Below, in pieces: positions 19,980-28,219 of a stretch of DNA of 64,000 bases; positions within the stretch are counted from its first letter, which is position 1; every line of letters starts with the position of its first letter. Where the stretch lies: positions 2,592,287 through 2,656,286 of the forward strand of contig OZ241330.1 in NCBI GenBank assembly GCA_965200045.1, in the 5' to 3' direction. The position numbers and the translations under genes are program-made. Under the pieces are notes generated by a model. It did no database searches. It was given only the letters and a program-made list of their open reading frames with translations, and was not told where the DNA came from. The stretch is from Bin25 sp026709415 (GTDB lineage: Bacteria; Bacteroidota; Bacteroidia; Flavobacteriales; Flavobacteriaceae).

Positions 19980-21200
19980 TTAATTTGATAATTCATAAAC
20001 TTTTCCCCAAAAATCCAGTTCAATGATGTGGGTCGCATTATTACCACCCCACGATGTGTGAACCGCTATGCGTACATATCGAATCCGAATTAACTCGTCT
20101 ATTTCAAATTCATCTCCACTGAGTATCGCATCCCTGTCTTCATTGGAGAGGGTTCCCACCGGCAATCCAGAGGGTTTGATGGATTCACAATCTCTTATTT
20201 TAATCCAGTCGTCTAAATTACCATCGGCTCCAGGTGCCACGAGACTATCATCGAGACTACCATAGAGTGTGTAGGTTTTTGGATTAGCATGCCGGAAACC
20301 CCAATTTCCCCCTCTTTGGTAAACTCTAAATCGGCTCAATTCGACTTCAACCCCTAAATCGATGGTTAAAATAGTGGGTCTGGGTTTGTTGCCTTGAGTA
20401 TGTGCCCAATCTTCAGCATTATAATTATCGTTGTACATTCGACTAAAACTGGATCCCCAAGCATCCCATGTATCATCATTGGCCAATGTAACTTGAACGA
20501 ACTTTGATTTATCCAACTCATCTTCTTGAAGAGGCGTTAAAGTTTGGTCGGAAGTCACTGGAAAGACTTCTGCTGACTGATTTTCATAGCGATCTCTAAC
20601 AACCACTTTGAATTGTTGTGGTGTACTTTCTCGACCTCTCAGAGTGAACGATTGTTCAAGATTCTCGCTATACAAGACCTCTGCTATTTCTAGTTCTCCT
20701 TGTTCATTTTCAGCGTAGATATCAAGGACAATAGGAACTTCTGTTTCGTTGAACCACTCGACGGCAACGCCGCCCCAAGTTGGCTGTATTGAAATGGTTT
20801 TTGCCACCTCTTCGACCACGGGACTCAGTGGCTCGGCCGTTAAACCCACGGGAATCGATCGGTTATTGGCTCGATCAACCGTGAAAACTTCAATCGTTTT
20901 GGGGGCCGTATCGCCAAAACCTCTGATGGTCATTTTGTTATTAAAAGTAGATGTTCTCACTTCTGCTTTTTGACCCTTATTATCCGTGTACTCCGCCACC
21001 ACATATAAGATATCTTTTCCCGGAGGAAGATCGTAAGAAATATCAAAACCGCCATTAGCTCGAACAAATCTTAAGTTTTCTATAGGTGGTGGGGCTTGAC
21101 CATCTGCTTTATAAATGACTCTTTCTTCTTCTTGGCAGCCTAATAGTAAGGCAATACTGAGCGAGAAGAGATAAGTATATTTGGTTTTAACATTTATCAT
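19980..21200 (-). CDS. DUF4959/DUF5126/DUF5000 surface lipoprotein
   Basis: About 406 residues from ATG 21200, which gives a tight signal peptide and lipobox ('LFSLSIALLLGC'). The frame extends to ATG 21278, which overlaps the susD stop as TAATG and could be a coupled start with a 26-residue extension; I prefer 21200 on signal-peptide grounds. Domain order: DUF4959 ('APPPIENLRFVRANGGFDISYDLP', about 25-110 region), DUF5126 ('SIQPTWGGVAVEWFNETE'), then a DUF5000 discoidin-like domain ('DAWGSSFSRMYNDNYNAEDW', 'LTIDLGVEVELSRFRVYQRG', 'IRYVRIAVHTSWGG'). This three-domain set is a recurrent companion of SusC/D. It probably binds glycan at the cell surface. Confidence 0.88.
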   Translation of the reverse strand: MINVKTKYTYLFSLSIALLLGCQEEERVIYKADGQAPPPIENLRFVRANGGFDISYDLPPGKDILYVVAEYTDNKGQKAEVRTSTFNNKMTIRGFGDTAPKTIEVFTVDRANNRSIPVGLTAEPLSPVVEEVAKTISIQPTWGGVAVEWFNETEVPIVLDIYAENEQGELEIAEVLYSENLEQSFTLRGRESTPQQFKVVVRDRYENQSAEVFPVTSDQTLTPLQEDELDKSKFVQVTLANDDTWDAWGSSFSRMYNDNYNAEDWAHTQGNKPRPTILTIDLGVEVELSRFRVYQRGGNWGFRHANPKTYTLYGSLDDSLVAPGADGNLDDWIKIRDCESIKPSGLPVGTLSNEDRDAILSGDEFEIDELIRIRYVRIAVHTSWGGNNATHIIELDFWGKVYELSN

Positions 21201-21277
21201 TTTTATCAAAAATGAATTCTTTTTAGATTTTAATTGTATTAATGAATTTCTCATTTTAAATATGGATTTAATGAACA

Positions 21278-23170
21278 TTACCAGCCTGGATTTTGAACCA
21301 ATGTAGGTGTATTGATAATCTCACTGAGTGGAATCGGCCAGAGATAGTCTTTTTCTTCAAATCGAGATAGCCTATCCGTAACGATGACTTTGATCTGATA
21401 ATAATCTTCCGGGGCATTACTTTCTGAGGCAACATTCCAACCTCTGATCGGAATATTCATCATTTCTTTAGCTAACAACCAACGCCTCAAATCCCAAAAA
21501 CGATGTCCTTCGAAAGCCAGTTCAATCAGTCTTTCTTGACGTATAATATCTCTCATACCGCTTTTGGTGGAGGGTTTATCGGGATCAACGGAGTGGTTAT
21601 TCCAACTTTCAACCACGCCTTTGAGCCCTGCTCTTTGACGAATGCGGTCAACATATTCATACACCTCATCATTTGGCGATTGCAAAGATTCATTGAGTGC
21701 TTCAGCGTACAATAAGTATAAATCTGACATGCGCATAATAGGAAATGGATAACGAGTGGCATTAAAACCTGTCCCTTCCGTATTGACCGTTGATTTGATG
21801 TTCACCAGTTTTTTTGGAAAGTTTCCCGAGAGTGAAAACGCCCATGCTTCTGATCTGCTTCCATATTCATTAAACCGTCCATTGAGATACCAAGCATCAT
21901 CTGTATTTTCTCTCCCATTTCCAAACCACGTCCCTCGGTCAAAAGCAAAGTCCGCATAAAACCTCGGCTCTCGATCATAATGCAAATTCGGAGTCGATTC
22001 TCCAGGTTGCACAAAAAATTTATCCTCTTCGGTCGCTTGTCTCAAAGCATACCTAGAATCATATCCCCATTGCCGATCTTCTTGGATTGGCACTCCATTT
22101 TTAGTGTAAAATAGTTCGGCAATCCGGAGTGTTACGCCCCGATTCGATTGCACAGGATTTCGGAGGTGAGGAAATAATTTCGGCATGGATTCTCGCTGTA
22201 TCTCTCTAGTATTAGCTGCCGAGCCCCATATTAACTCTTCATTCCTATTCCATTCATCGGTAACTCGTCCTCTTAATCCGGCTTTAAGCAATGTGATTTC
22301 ATCTTGGGGTTGACGAGGTTTATAATTGTTCGTGTCATATAGTTTCAACCCCAGTAGCTCATTCATATCAATGGCCTCTTTACAAGCTTCTACTGCCTTA
22401 TCCCATTTGGTAGAATCAAAGTTTTGATTGAAAAAAGGAGTCCCTTCGTGATTTAGAAAATCGACATAGATGGCATTTCCATTGAAAAGAGGACTCGCTG
22501 CGGTCACCAAAATTTTGGCTTTTATCGATGCAACAATGGGTTTAGATACACGACCGTATAGACTCGGATCAACCGTTTCTGGAAGGAGGGTGATGGCTTC
22601 ATCCATTAGCGTGACTATGTAGTCAAAAGCGTCATCAATCAAATCTCTAAATGGAGCAATAACTTCTGTATCAGCTGACACAGGTAAATTTTCTCTATTA
22701 ATAACAATAGGACCATACATTTGTAAGAGGAGAAAGTGATAGTAGCCTTTCAAAAAAGTAACCTCACCAATCCATTGCTCTCGTTCAAATTCTTCGATAT
22801 CACGAACTTGTTGTATATTTTCTAAAAAATCATTGCAAAGTCTGATGGCATCGTAGTATCCACTACTCCATCGATCAAAAAGCGGATTTTGTGCACTTTG
22901 TAGTCCTCTTTGTATTCTCACCCCATCCTGATTACTGCGTACAGGCGGCTGTACAATTTCATCTCCCGACAAAATGGCTGGATCAGAAAGTCTGGAACCG
23001 GCATCAGGTAAAAACGAATAACATGTGGCTAAATATCGCTCCGCTGAAGATCGATTGTAAAATAAATCTTCGATGGTGGTTACATTATCAGGAACAACAT
23101 CGAGATATTCTTCACAAGAAATGAGATAGAAAAAACCAATCAAGATCACTAGTTTATATTTTTTTTTCAT
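21278..23170 (-). CDS. SusD/RagB-family lipoprotein
   Basis: About 630 residues from ATG 23170, which directly precedes the signal peptide 'KYKLVILIGFFYLISC'. The annotatable frame begins 18 bases earlier and would overlap susC. SusD features: 'YLDVVPDNVTTIEDLFYNRSS', 'RYLATCYSFLPDAGSR', 'MRMSDLYLLYAEALNE', 'YVDRIRQRAGLKGVVESW', 'RQERLIELAFEGHRFWDLRRW' and 'LWPIPLSEIINTPTLVQNPGW' at the C terminus. It is longer than the other SusD proteins here and belongs to the larger RagB-like subgroup. It follows susC at about 10 bp and pairs with it. Confidence 0.95.
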   Translation of the reverse strand: MKKKYKLVILIGFFYLISCEEYLDVVPDNVTTIEDLFYNRSSAERYLATCYSFLPDAGSRLSDPAILSGDEIVQPPVRSNQDGVRIQRGLQSAQNPLFDRWSSGYYDAIRLCNDFLENIQQVRDIEEFEREQWIGEVTFLKGYYHFLLLQMYGPIVINRENLPVSADTEVIAPFRDLIDDAFDYIVTLMDEAITLLPETVDPSLYGRVSKPIVASIKAKILVTAASPLFNGNAIYVDFLNHEGTPFFNQNFDSTKWDKAVEACKEAIDMNELLGLKLYDTNNYKPRQPQDEITLLKAGLRGRVTDEWNRNEELIWGSAANTREIQRESMPKLFPHLRNPVQSNRGVTLRIAELFYTKNGVPIQEDRQWGYDSRYALRQATEEDKFFVQPGESTPNLHYDREPRFYADFAFDRGTWFGNGRENTDDAWYLNGRFNEYGSRSEAWAFSLSGNFPKKLVNIKSTVNTEGTGFNATRYPFPIMRMSDLYLLYAEALNESLQSPNDEVYEYVDRIRQRAGLKGVVESWNNHSVDPDKPSTKSGMRDIIRQERLIELAFEGHRFWDLRRWLLAKEMMNIPIRGWNVASESNAPEDYYQIKVIVTDRLSRFEEKDYLWPIPLSEIINTPTLVQNPGW

Positions 23171-23180
23171 GGCTAAAAAA

Positions 23181-26100
23181 TTAAACATCTATATTAATAC
23201 CTAGGTTGACGACCCTTTGGATAGGGTAGCCCAAACCGTTACCAGCTAACTCGGGATCCCACAATTTAAATTTGCTGAATGTCAGTAAATTAATGCCACT
23301 CAGATAAATTCTGAATCCTTCTAACTCCAATTTATTCACCAATTTTTCCGGCAAGTCGAATCCGATTTCTACACTTTTCAAGCGTATAAAAGAACCATCT
23401 TCCATAAACCAAGTATTCCGCTGGGTATTGTTTTGAAGAAAGCTCTGATCGGCTCCTAGTCGAGGCCAACGAGCATATATATTTCTGTTTTGCTCACTCC
23501 AATAATCGTCAGCCCATACTTTTAATAGTTGATTTCTTGAAATGCCCGGCACATCTGGGTCATCGATAAATGGAGCCGACTGCTGTGAATTAATCCAAAA
23601 TGTGGAGTTTGCAGAACCCTGGAAAAATATCGAAAAGTCGAACAATTTATAGCCAAGAGAAAACCCGAAGCCATAATTGATTTCTGGTGTGGTCGGATTT
23701 CCAATGGGAACTCGATCCAAATCATTAATGATACCATTATTATCAATGTCTTTATACTTGATATCCCCTCCCGAATATTCGCCAAATTGCTGAGGAGAAT
23801 TCGAAACTTCGTCATCATCGACAAACAATCGTTCAGCAACATATCCGAATTCTTGTCCAATGGATTGTCCAACACTCGACCTCCATGGTGAATTGGAAAA
23901 ATCGGGCTCTTCAACCTTCGTTATTTCACTTCTTGCAAAAGTGAAATTACTACGAGATTCGATAAAGAAATCACTCGAAAAACTCTTTTGGAAAACAATC
24001 GTACCATCGACTCCATAACCTCGAGCTCTTCCAATATTAGCTCTTACTTGAGTTTCTAATCCCAAATTGGCTGGAATAATTCTTGTGGCTAAAATATCTT
24101 TTCGAGTCTCTGAGAAGACATCGAGTTCAAAGGTGATCGATCGTAACAATCCCAATTCTATTCCTAAATTCAATTTATCTCCGGTTTCCCATGTAATCTG
24201 ATCATTACTGTATCTTGATATGGACACACCACTAACAAAATTATCGTATTCATTTCCTGTTAAAAACCCTCTTGAATTGTCAACAGCATTAACTCTTGAG
24301 AGATAAAAAAACCGATCTTCCTCACTACCAATTTGATCGTTTCCAACGGAACCATAACTCGCTTTAAGTTTGAAGTTATCAATTACCTTGCTATCCTTCA
24401 AAAAGGATTCATTCGAAACAATCCACCCTAAAGCCACCGATGGAAAAAATCCCCAACGTTCTTTAACAGCAAAACGCTCCGAACCATTGAATCCAAAATT
24501 AAATTCTGTAAAATACGTCTCTTTAAATCCGTAGGTAAAGCGTCCTGAAACCCCTCTATTCCTAAACGGCAAAGAAGCTTCAACACTATTTTCAATTAAC
24601 TGAGACGATACTCGTTCATTTTGAGTAAATACCAAAAGACCGGTTACGTCGTGCTTTTCATTAAAGTTTTGGACATAACTCAATCGAGCTTCAAAATAGG
24701 TGCTCGATTCAGTAGAAGTTGACAGATCATTAGGTTGTATATCAATCAAAGTTTCTCTTCCATCTTCAGGGTTCAATGGTTCTAAAAAAGTTTCTCCACT
24801 CCGTGGGTTCTCCCCTGCACGGTACCAAAATGGTAAATAGCGTCTAGAAATCCTGTAAAACGAGTTTCTATTGGCATTGACAATAAATTTAGCGGATAGA
24901 CCTTCTGTCAACATAGAAAGGTCTTGATTTAATTCCACTTGTGCTAAAACTCTTGACTCGTCTCTTTCTTGATATCCACTGACTAATTCAGCGTATGGAT
25001 TGAAGTAAAATACATTTTCAGAACCAAAAACCCTGTCATTTCCAAACAGAATATGCCGAGTAAATTGATTATCTTCATCTGGTTCATAGAATGGTGGAAA
25101 CAAGACTGGGCTTGTTTTGAGCGAGCGGATATACATTTCTGAGCCACTCAATCGAGGACCATTATAATCATCAAATACCGTATTGAACCCCAGTTTTAAA
25201 TCCGTGGTCTTCGTTAAATTGACATTGATATTTGATCTTAGTTGAGTCTTTCTCAAATCAATATTATTATTGAAATTACTAACCTCAGGAACTTCAAGAA
25301 TTCCATTATCACGAGAAAAAGCAGCAGAAACGTAATATCGAGCCACAGCACCTCCTCCTCTGAGGGTAACATTAATCCGATTATTGATGGCTTGCTCTTT
25401 AAACAATGACTCTCGCCAGTCAATTGCAGGGTATAGTAGCGGGTTTGCTCCCAATCTAGTTTGATCTATTTTTTCTTGACTAAACGGAACAGGCTCAAGA
25501 GGGTCACGAGTTCTTATGGCTTCGTTGTACAATTCCATGTATGTGGTAGGATCTGCAACTTCCACTTCATCCGTTGGACTAGATGATGATATTTCAGATC
25601 TAACCGAAACACGTAGTGGGCCTTCAAAGCCTTCTTTGGTGGTCACGTATACCACTCCATTAGCACCACGAGCCCCATATAGAGCTGTTGCTGAGGCATC
25701 CTTCAAAATAGAAAACGTAGCGATATCATCTGGATGAACTCTTGAAAGATCATCTGCGGTCAACTCAGTACCGTCAATCAATATCAATGGGTTGTTGCCT
25801 CCAGCTCCAAAAGAAGTTATTCCTCGAATGAAAAACTCAGCATTGTCAGCACCCGGTTCTCCGCTCCTTTGGTATGAAATTAGACCAGGTATCCTTCCTG
25901 AAAGAACAGCGGTTAAATTGCTTGATGGGATGAGTAACTCCTCTGGTTCAATCGAACTTACTGAAGAAATGACATTTGATTTTTTTTGGGTGCCAAAACT
26001 AACCACAACGACTTCTTCAAGTGCTTCTTGATCTTCTTGTAAGGTGACATTGACGGTGTCTCCATCGATGACGACTTCCTGAGTCACCATACCGATATAT

Positions 26101-26444
26101 GAAAACACTAATACGGCTCCTTGTGGAGCATAAATACTATAATTTCCATCAAAATCTGTTTGAGTTCCTTGAGTAGTTCCCTGAATGACAATGGAAACAC
26201 CTGGCAAAGGGATGCCAGCAGCATCGGTTACCGCCCCTGTAATCTCTTGTTGAATATGGGGGGGGGTAGAAGCTTTTAAAGACATCAAAATTACTCTTGT
26301 GCTAGGAGATGATGCAAAGAAAGGAGTTCCCCACATCATCATCATGATTGTGCACAGTTGGTAAAAAACTTTTTTTCCGACACCACGTACCTCTAGCCCC
26401 GAAACGACTAGATCCCATTGTGTCAATCTAAAGGTAATTTTCAT
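23181..26444 (-). CDS. SusC/RagA-family TonB-dependent transporter with a poly-C tract after the signal peptide
   Basis: 1087 residues. A long N-terminal region contains a hydrophobic signal ('VFYQLCTIMMMMWGTPFFA', about 27-45). It is followed by a carboxypeptidase-regulatory domain ('EITGAVTDAAGIPLPGVSIV'), the SusC signature 'LEEVVVVSFGTQKK', the plug ('ILIDGTELTADDLSRVHPDD', 'FSILKDASATALYGARGANG') and the barrel. Codons 60-63 (Thr-Pro-Pro-His) are written with nine consecutive C on the coding strand, between the signal and the first folded domain. Its leader contains a tandem repeat with promoter-like motifs. It heads an operon with susD, two DUF5000 lipoproteins and probably the FG-GAP lipoprotein. 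No hydrolase is in the operon. Confidence 0.94.
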   Translation of the reverse strand: MKITFRLTQWDLVVSGLEVRGVGKKVFYQLCTIMMMMWGTPFFASSPSTRVILMSLKASTPPHIQQEITGAVTDAAGIPLPGVSIVIQGTTQGTQTDFDGNYSIYAPQGAVLVFSYIGMVTQEVVIDGDTVNVTLQEDQEALEEVVVVSFGTQKKSNVISSVSSIEPEELLIPSSNLTAVLSGRIPGLISYQRSGEPGADNAEFFIRGITSFGAGGNNPLILIDGTELTADDLSRVHPDDIATFSILKDASATALYGARGANGVVYVTTKEGFEGPLRVSVRSEISSSSPTDEVEVADPTTYMELYNEAIRTRDPLEPVPFSQEKIDQTRLGANPLLYPAIDWRESLFKEQAINNRINVTLRGGGAVARYYVSAAFSRDNGILEVPEVSNFNNNIDLRKTQLRSNINVNLTKTTDLKLGFNTVFDDYNGPRLSGSEMYIRSLKTSPVLFPPFYEPDEDNQFTRHILFGNDRVFGSENVFYFNPYAELVSGYQERDESRVLAQVELNQDLSMLTEGLSAKFIVNANRNSFYRISRRYLPFWYRAGENPRSGETFLEPLNPEDGRETLIDIQPNDLSTSTESSTYFEARLSYVQNFNEKHDVTGLLVFTQNERVSSQLIENSVEASLPFRNRGVSGRFTYGFKETYFTEFNFGFNGSERFAVKERWGFFPSVALGWIVSNESFLKDSKVIDNFKLKASYGSVGNDQIGSEEDRFFYLSRVNAVDNSRGFLTGNEYDNFVSGVSISRYSNDQITWETGDKLNLGIELGLLRSITFELDVFSETRKDILATRIIPANLGLETQVRANIGRARGYGVDGTIVFQKSFSSDFFIESRSNFTFARSEITKVEEPDFSNSPWRSSVGQSIGQEFGYVAERLFVDDDEVSNSPQQFGEYSGGDIKYKDIDNNGIINDLDRVPIGNPTTPEINYGFGFSLGYKLFDFSIFFQGSANSTFWINSQQSAPFIDDPDVPGISRNQLLKVWADDYWSEQNRNIYARWPRLGADQSFLQNNTQRNTWFMEDGSFIRLKSVEIGFDLPEKLVNKLELEGFRIYLSGINLLTFSKFKLWDPELAGNGLGYPIQRVVNLGINIDV
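26258..26266 (-). repeat. C9 homopolymer inside susC, directly after the signal-peptide region
   Basis: Nine G on the plus strand, nine C on the coding strand, covering codons 60-63. A one-base gain or loss by slipped-strand mispairing would frameshift the transporter before its first domain. The position is typical of contingency loci in other bacteria; whether it varies here cannot be seen from one sequence. Confidence 0.85.
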
Positions 26445-26493
26445 TTTAGCATATGTTTTTTTAGAGTTGTTAAATTAGTTATTCAAAGCTTAT

Positions 26494-26830
26494 ATCAAAT
26501 GTAGGAATAATTCGAACACATCTTGACACCAATTTTAAGGCACATCTCATCACTTGTCTTTTTTGGGTTGTTCTTTATTTTTAAGCTCGGTATCAAATGT
26601 AGGAATAATTCGAACATATCTCGACACTAAAGTTTTTATGGCCCATTTACCAAATGACTTTTTAAAGTTGTTAAATCAGTTATTTAAAGCTTAGTGACAA
26701 ATGTAGGAATAATTCAAACATATCTCGACACTAAAATTTTTATGGCCCATTTTACCATATGACTTTTTAAAGTTGTTAAATCAGTTATTTAAAGCTTAGT
26801 ATCAGATGCAGAAATAATTCGAAGGTCTCA
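26494..26830. repeat. Tandem ~98-105 bp direct repeat upstream of susC (three good copies plus one decayed)
   Basis: The block 'ATCAAATGTAGGAATAATTC' followed by 'GAACATATCTCGACAC' starts at 26494, 26592, 26696 (one mismatch near its start) and, degraded, 26801. The spacers are also related: 'TTTTTATGGCCCATTT', 'GACTTTTTAAAGTTGTTAAA' and 'CAGTTATTTAAAGCTTAG' recur in the last two intervals, and a variant precedes copy 1 next to the gene. So the whole leader/promoter segment of susC has been duplicated in tandem. This segment fills most of the 458-bp gap between susC and the mob gene. Confidence 0.85.
26496..26503 (-). promoter_or_regulatory. Candidate -7 promoter element (TACATTTG) of susC, copied in each upstream repeat
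   Basis: An exact TAnnTTTG match 52 bp upstream of the susC ATG, giving a leader of about 45 nt. Identical copies lie at 26594-26601 and 26698-26705; the fourth repeat has lost it. No clear TTTG is found 19-21 bp further up, so recognition may need an activator or an alternative sigma factor. Confidence 0.4.
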
Positions 26831-26902
26831 TACGGCTATACTATCCAGGTAACTTGTGATAGAACCAATTGTTTTTGGCTCCTTATATTTATCGACTAAT
26901 TT

Positions 26903-27622
26903 TCAATGATTCCTCATCTGGTAATGTATTTCTCCTAATTCCTTTTTCATTTGACTGATAATGTTTTTCTCCAAATCGTTAGCACGTTGATTCAACTTAT
27001 CAAGTAAAATACCTAAATGGGCCATTTTCTTGTAGTAAACTTTTAATGGAATATTTCTTGCACCAGTGTCTTCAATTCCTCTAATTAATCCAAATGAAGA
27101 AACTGAATGGGCATATTCAGTTTGCAATCTCTTGAGAGCGTCCCTCGAACCAATGTAATGACTAGCATTTAAGGCCCCATTTATTATCGGAACGCTAATC
27201 ACATGAAGATGTGGCGTCTTTTCATCTCTATGTAACACAAATCGAACAATGTTCTCTTTACCAAATTCACGACACATAAAATTCCAATTAGTTGCAATCC
27301 ACTGCTCTCTTAATTTCTTGTCTGCAAATATTTCATGCATTCTTTTGGGACTACCAGTCAAAACATGTTCATGAAATAATACTTGATTTGAACGGATTTT
27401 ACGAGAAATGGTATGTCCCATTTGGATTCTTTTTTTAATGGCTTTGTGCATCGGAAGTGCAGTGTACTCTACAATATTCTTACTCCAATTTAAATGAATC
27501 CTTTTGGGATCAGCATGCCTATAAGACCATTCTTTCCCTTCGATCCTATCTATATGATTTCCTAATCCGATCCCTAGCGATTTCCCACTAGCCATTCGAT
27601 AAACTGCATATTGTACTGCCAT
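26903..27622 (-). CDS. MobV-family (Pre/Mob) relaxase, short
   Basis: 239 residues, against about 300-500 for most MobV proteins. The N-terminal motif 'GNHIDR' (His23, Arg26) and the metal-binding motif 'HRDEKTPHLHV' (His131, Asp133, Glu134, His138, His140) fit Pre/Mob plasmid recombination enzymes, which nick oriT and stay bound to the 5' end. A C-terminal helical/coiled segment ('LLDKLNQRANDLEKNIISQM') ends the protein. No replication or integrase gene adjoins it, so it may be the remnant or core of a small mobilisable unit that uses conjugation machinery supplied in trans. A candidate TATATTTG promoter element lies about 65 bp upstream. It lies between susC and the giant lipoprotein gene, transcribed away from the latter. 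Confidence 0.85.
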   Translation of the reverse strand: MAVQYAVYRMASGKSLGIGLGNHIDRIEGKEWSYRHADPKRIHLNWSKNIVEYTALPMHKAIKKRIQMGHTISRKIRSNQVLFHEHVLTGSPKRMHEIFADKKLREQWIATNWNFMCREFGKENIVRFVLHRDEKTPHLHVISVPIINGALNASHYIGSRDALKRLQTEYAHSVSSFGLIRGIEDTGARNIPLKVYYKKMAHLGILLDKLNQRANDLEKNIISQMKKELGEIHYQMRNH

Positions 27623-27686
27623 ATTTATCTACTTCAAGAAGAATTGCTCATCTCTAAAATTGACATCTGTTATAAAATTTATTAAA

Positions 27687-27694
27687 CAAATATA
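27687..27694 (-). promoter_or_regulatory. Candidate -7 promoter element (TATATTTG) of the mob gene
   Basis: An exact TAnnTTTG match 65 bp before the mob ATG, within a very AT-rich segment. The AT-richness raises the chance of a random match. Confidence 0.35.
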
Positions 27695-28066
27695 ATAAAT
27701 TATACAATTTAATTTTTAAACATCTTGGCTATGTTTTGAATTATGGGATCAGTTTTCTAATTAGCTACTAAACGCCTTGAATGATGAGGGAATTCTGACT
27801 ACTAATCAAACTATTCCTTAAAAACCTTTGAATAATAGAAATTAAAAACAATCTGAATTTTCAAGGGATCTCTTTTTCGCAATCAGCGAATAATTCAGTC
27901 CTATCAATACGGGATTTCCTTGATTTTGACATTTTCACAGCGATTTTGAGTCATTTTCTACTGATTTACGTTTTCAATGACTTTTCGAAGCCAAGCCATC
28001 ATCGTTTTATTTCATTATGGTTAAGCATCGTTTCCTCAAATCATGGGGAGAGGCCTCTTCGTTATG

Positions 28067-28098
28067 CCCTTCCAAAAAACAGAATCGGAAGGGTTTTT
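28067..28098 (+). terminator. Rho-independent terminator with no visible upstream gene
   Basis: A perfect 7-bp stem CCCTTCC/GGAAGGG with a 13-nt loop is followed directly by TTTTT. The T-tract is on the plus-strand side only, so it ends plus-strand transcription. Confidence 0.75.
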
Positions 28099-28124
28099 GC
28101 CTTTTAAAAAAAAATCAAAAAAAT

Positions 28125-28133
28125 GGGGGGGGG
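28125..28133. repeat. G9 homopolymer upstream of the lipoprotein -7 element
   Basis: Nine G follow a run of mostly A and end 13 bp before the TATCTTTG motif, so the tract occupies the region where the -33 box and spacer should be. Length changes would alter spacing to anything bound upstream. Confidence 0.8.
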
Positions 28134-28146
28134 TAGGGATAAATGC

Positions 28147-28154
28147 TATCTTTG
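28147..28154 (+). promoter_or_regulatory. Candidate -7 promoter element (TATCTTTG) of the giant lipoprotein gene
   Basis: An exact TAnnTTTG match in the classic form TATCTTTG, 65 bp before the ATG. There is no TTTG at the usual -33 distance because the G9 tract lies there. Confidence 0.6.
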
Positions 28155-28219
28155 CTCTCACGCTTTTAAATGGGATGTCCCATGTCCAACCAACCATTGA
28201 CACTTAACCGCACCGCTTC

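Larger units (their letters stand above)
27623..28219. other. Divergent intergenic region between mob and the giant lipoprotein gene
   Basis: 597 bp without a credible gene. It holds the mob promoter candidate on the left. A strong plus-strand terminator hairpin lies at 28067-28098, followed by an A-rich run, a 9-G run and a TATCTTTG element before the lipoprotein start. The terminator has no annotated plus-strand gene before it, so the 400 bp upstream may encode a small RNA or be a relic. An oriT for the relaxase would also be expected here, but no clear inverted repeat was identified. Confidence 0.5.

Noticed and set aside
23522..23914. 130-codon minus-strand frame within susC
   Set aside because: Shadow frame of the SusC barrel region.
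26494..26830. CRISPR-like array upstream of susC
   Set aside because: The intervals between repeat blocks are themselves repeated, and there are too few units; it is a tandem duplication.
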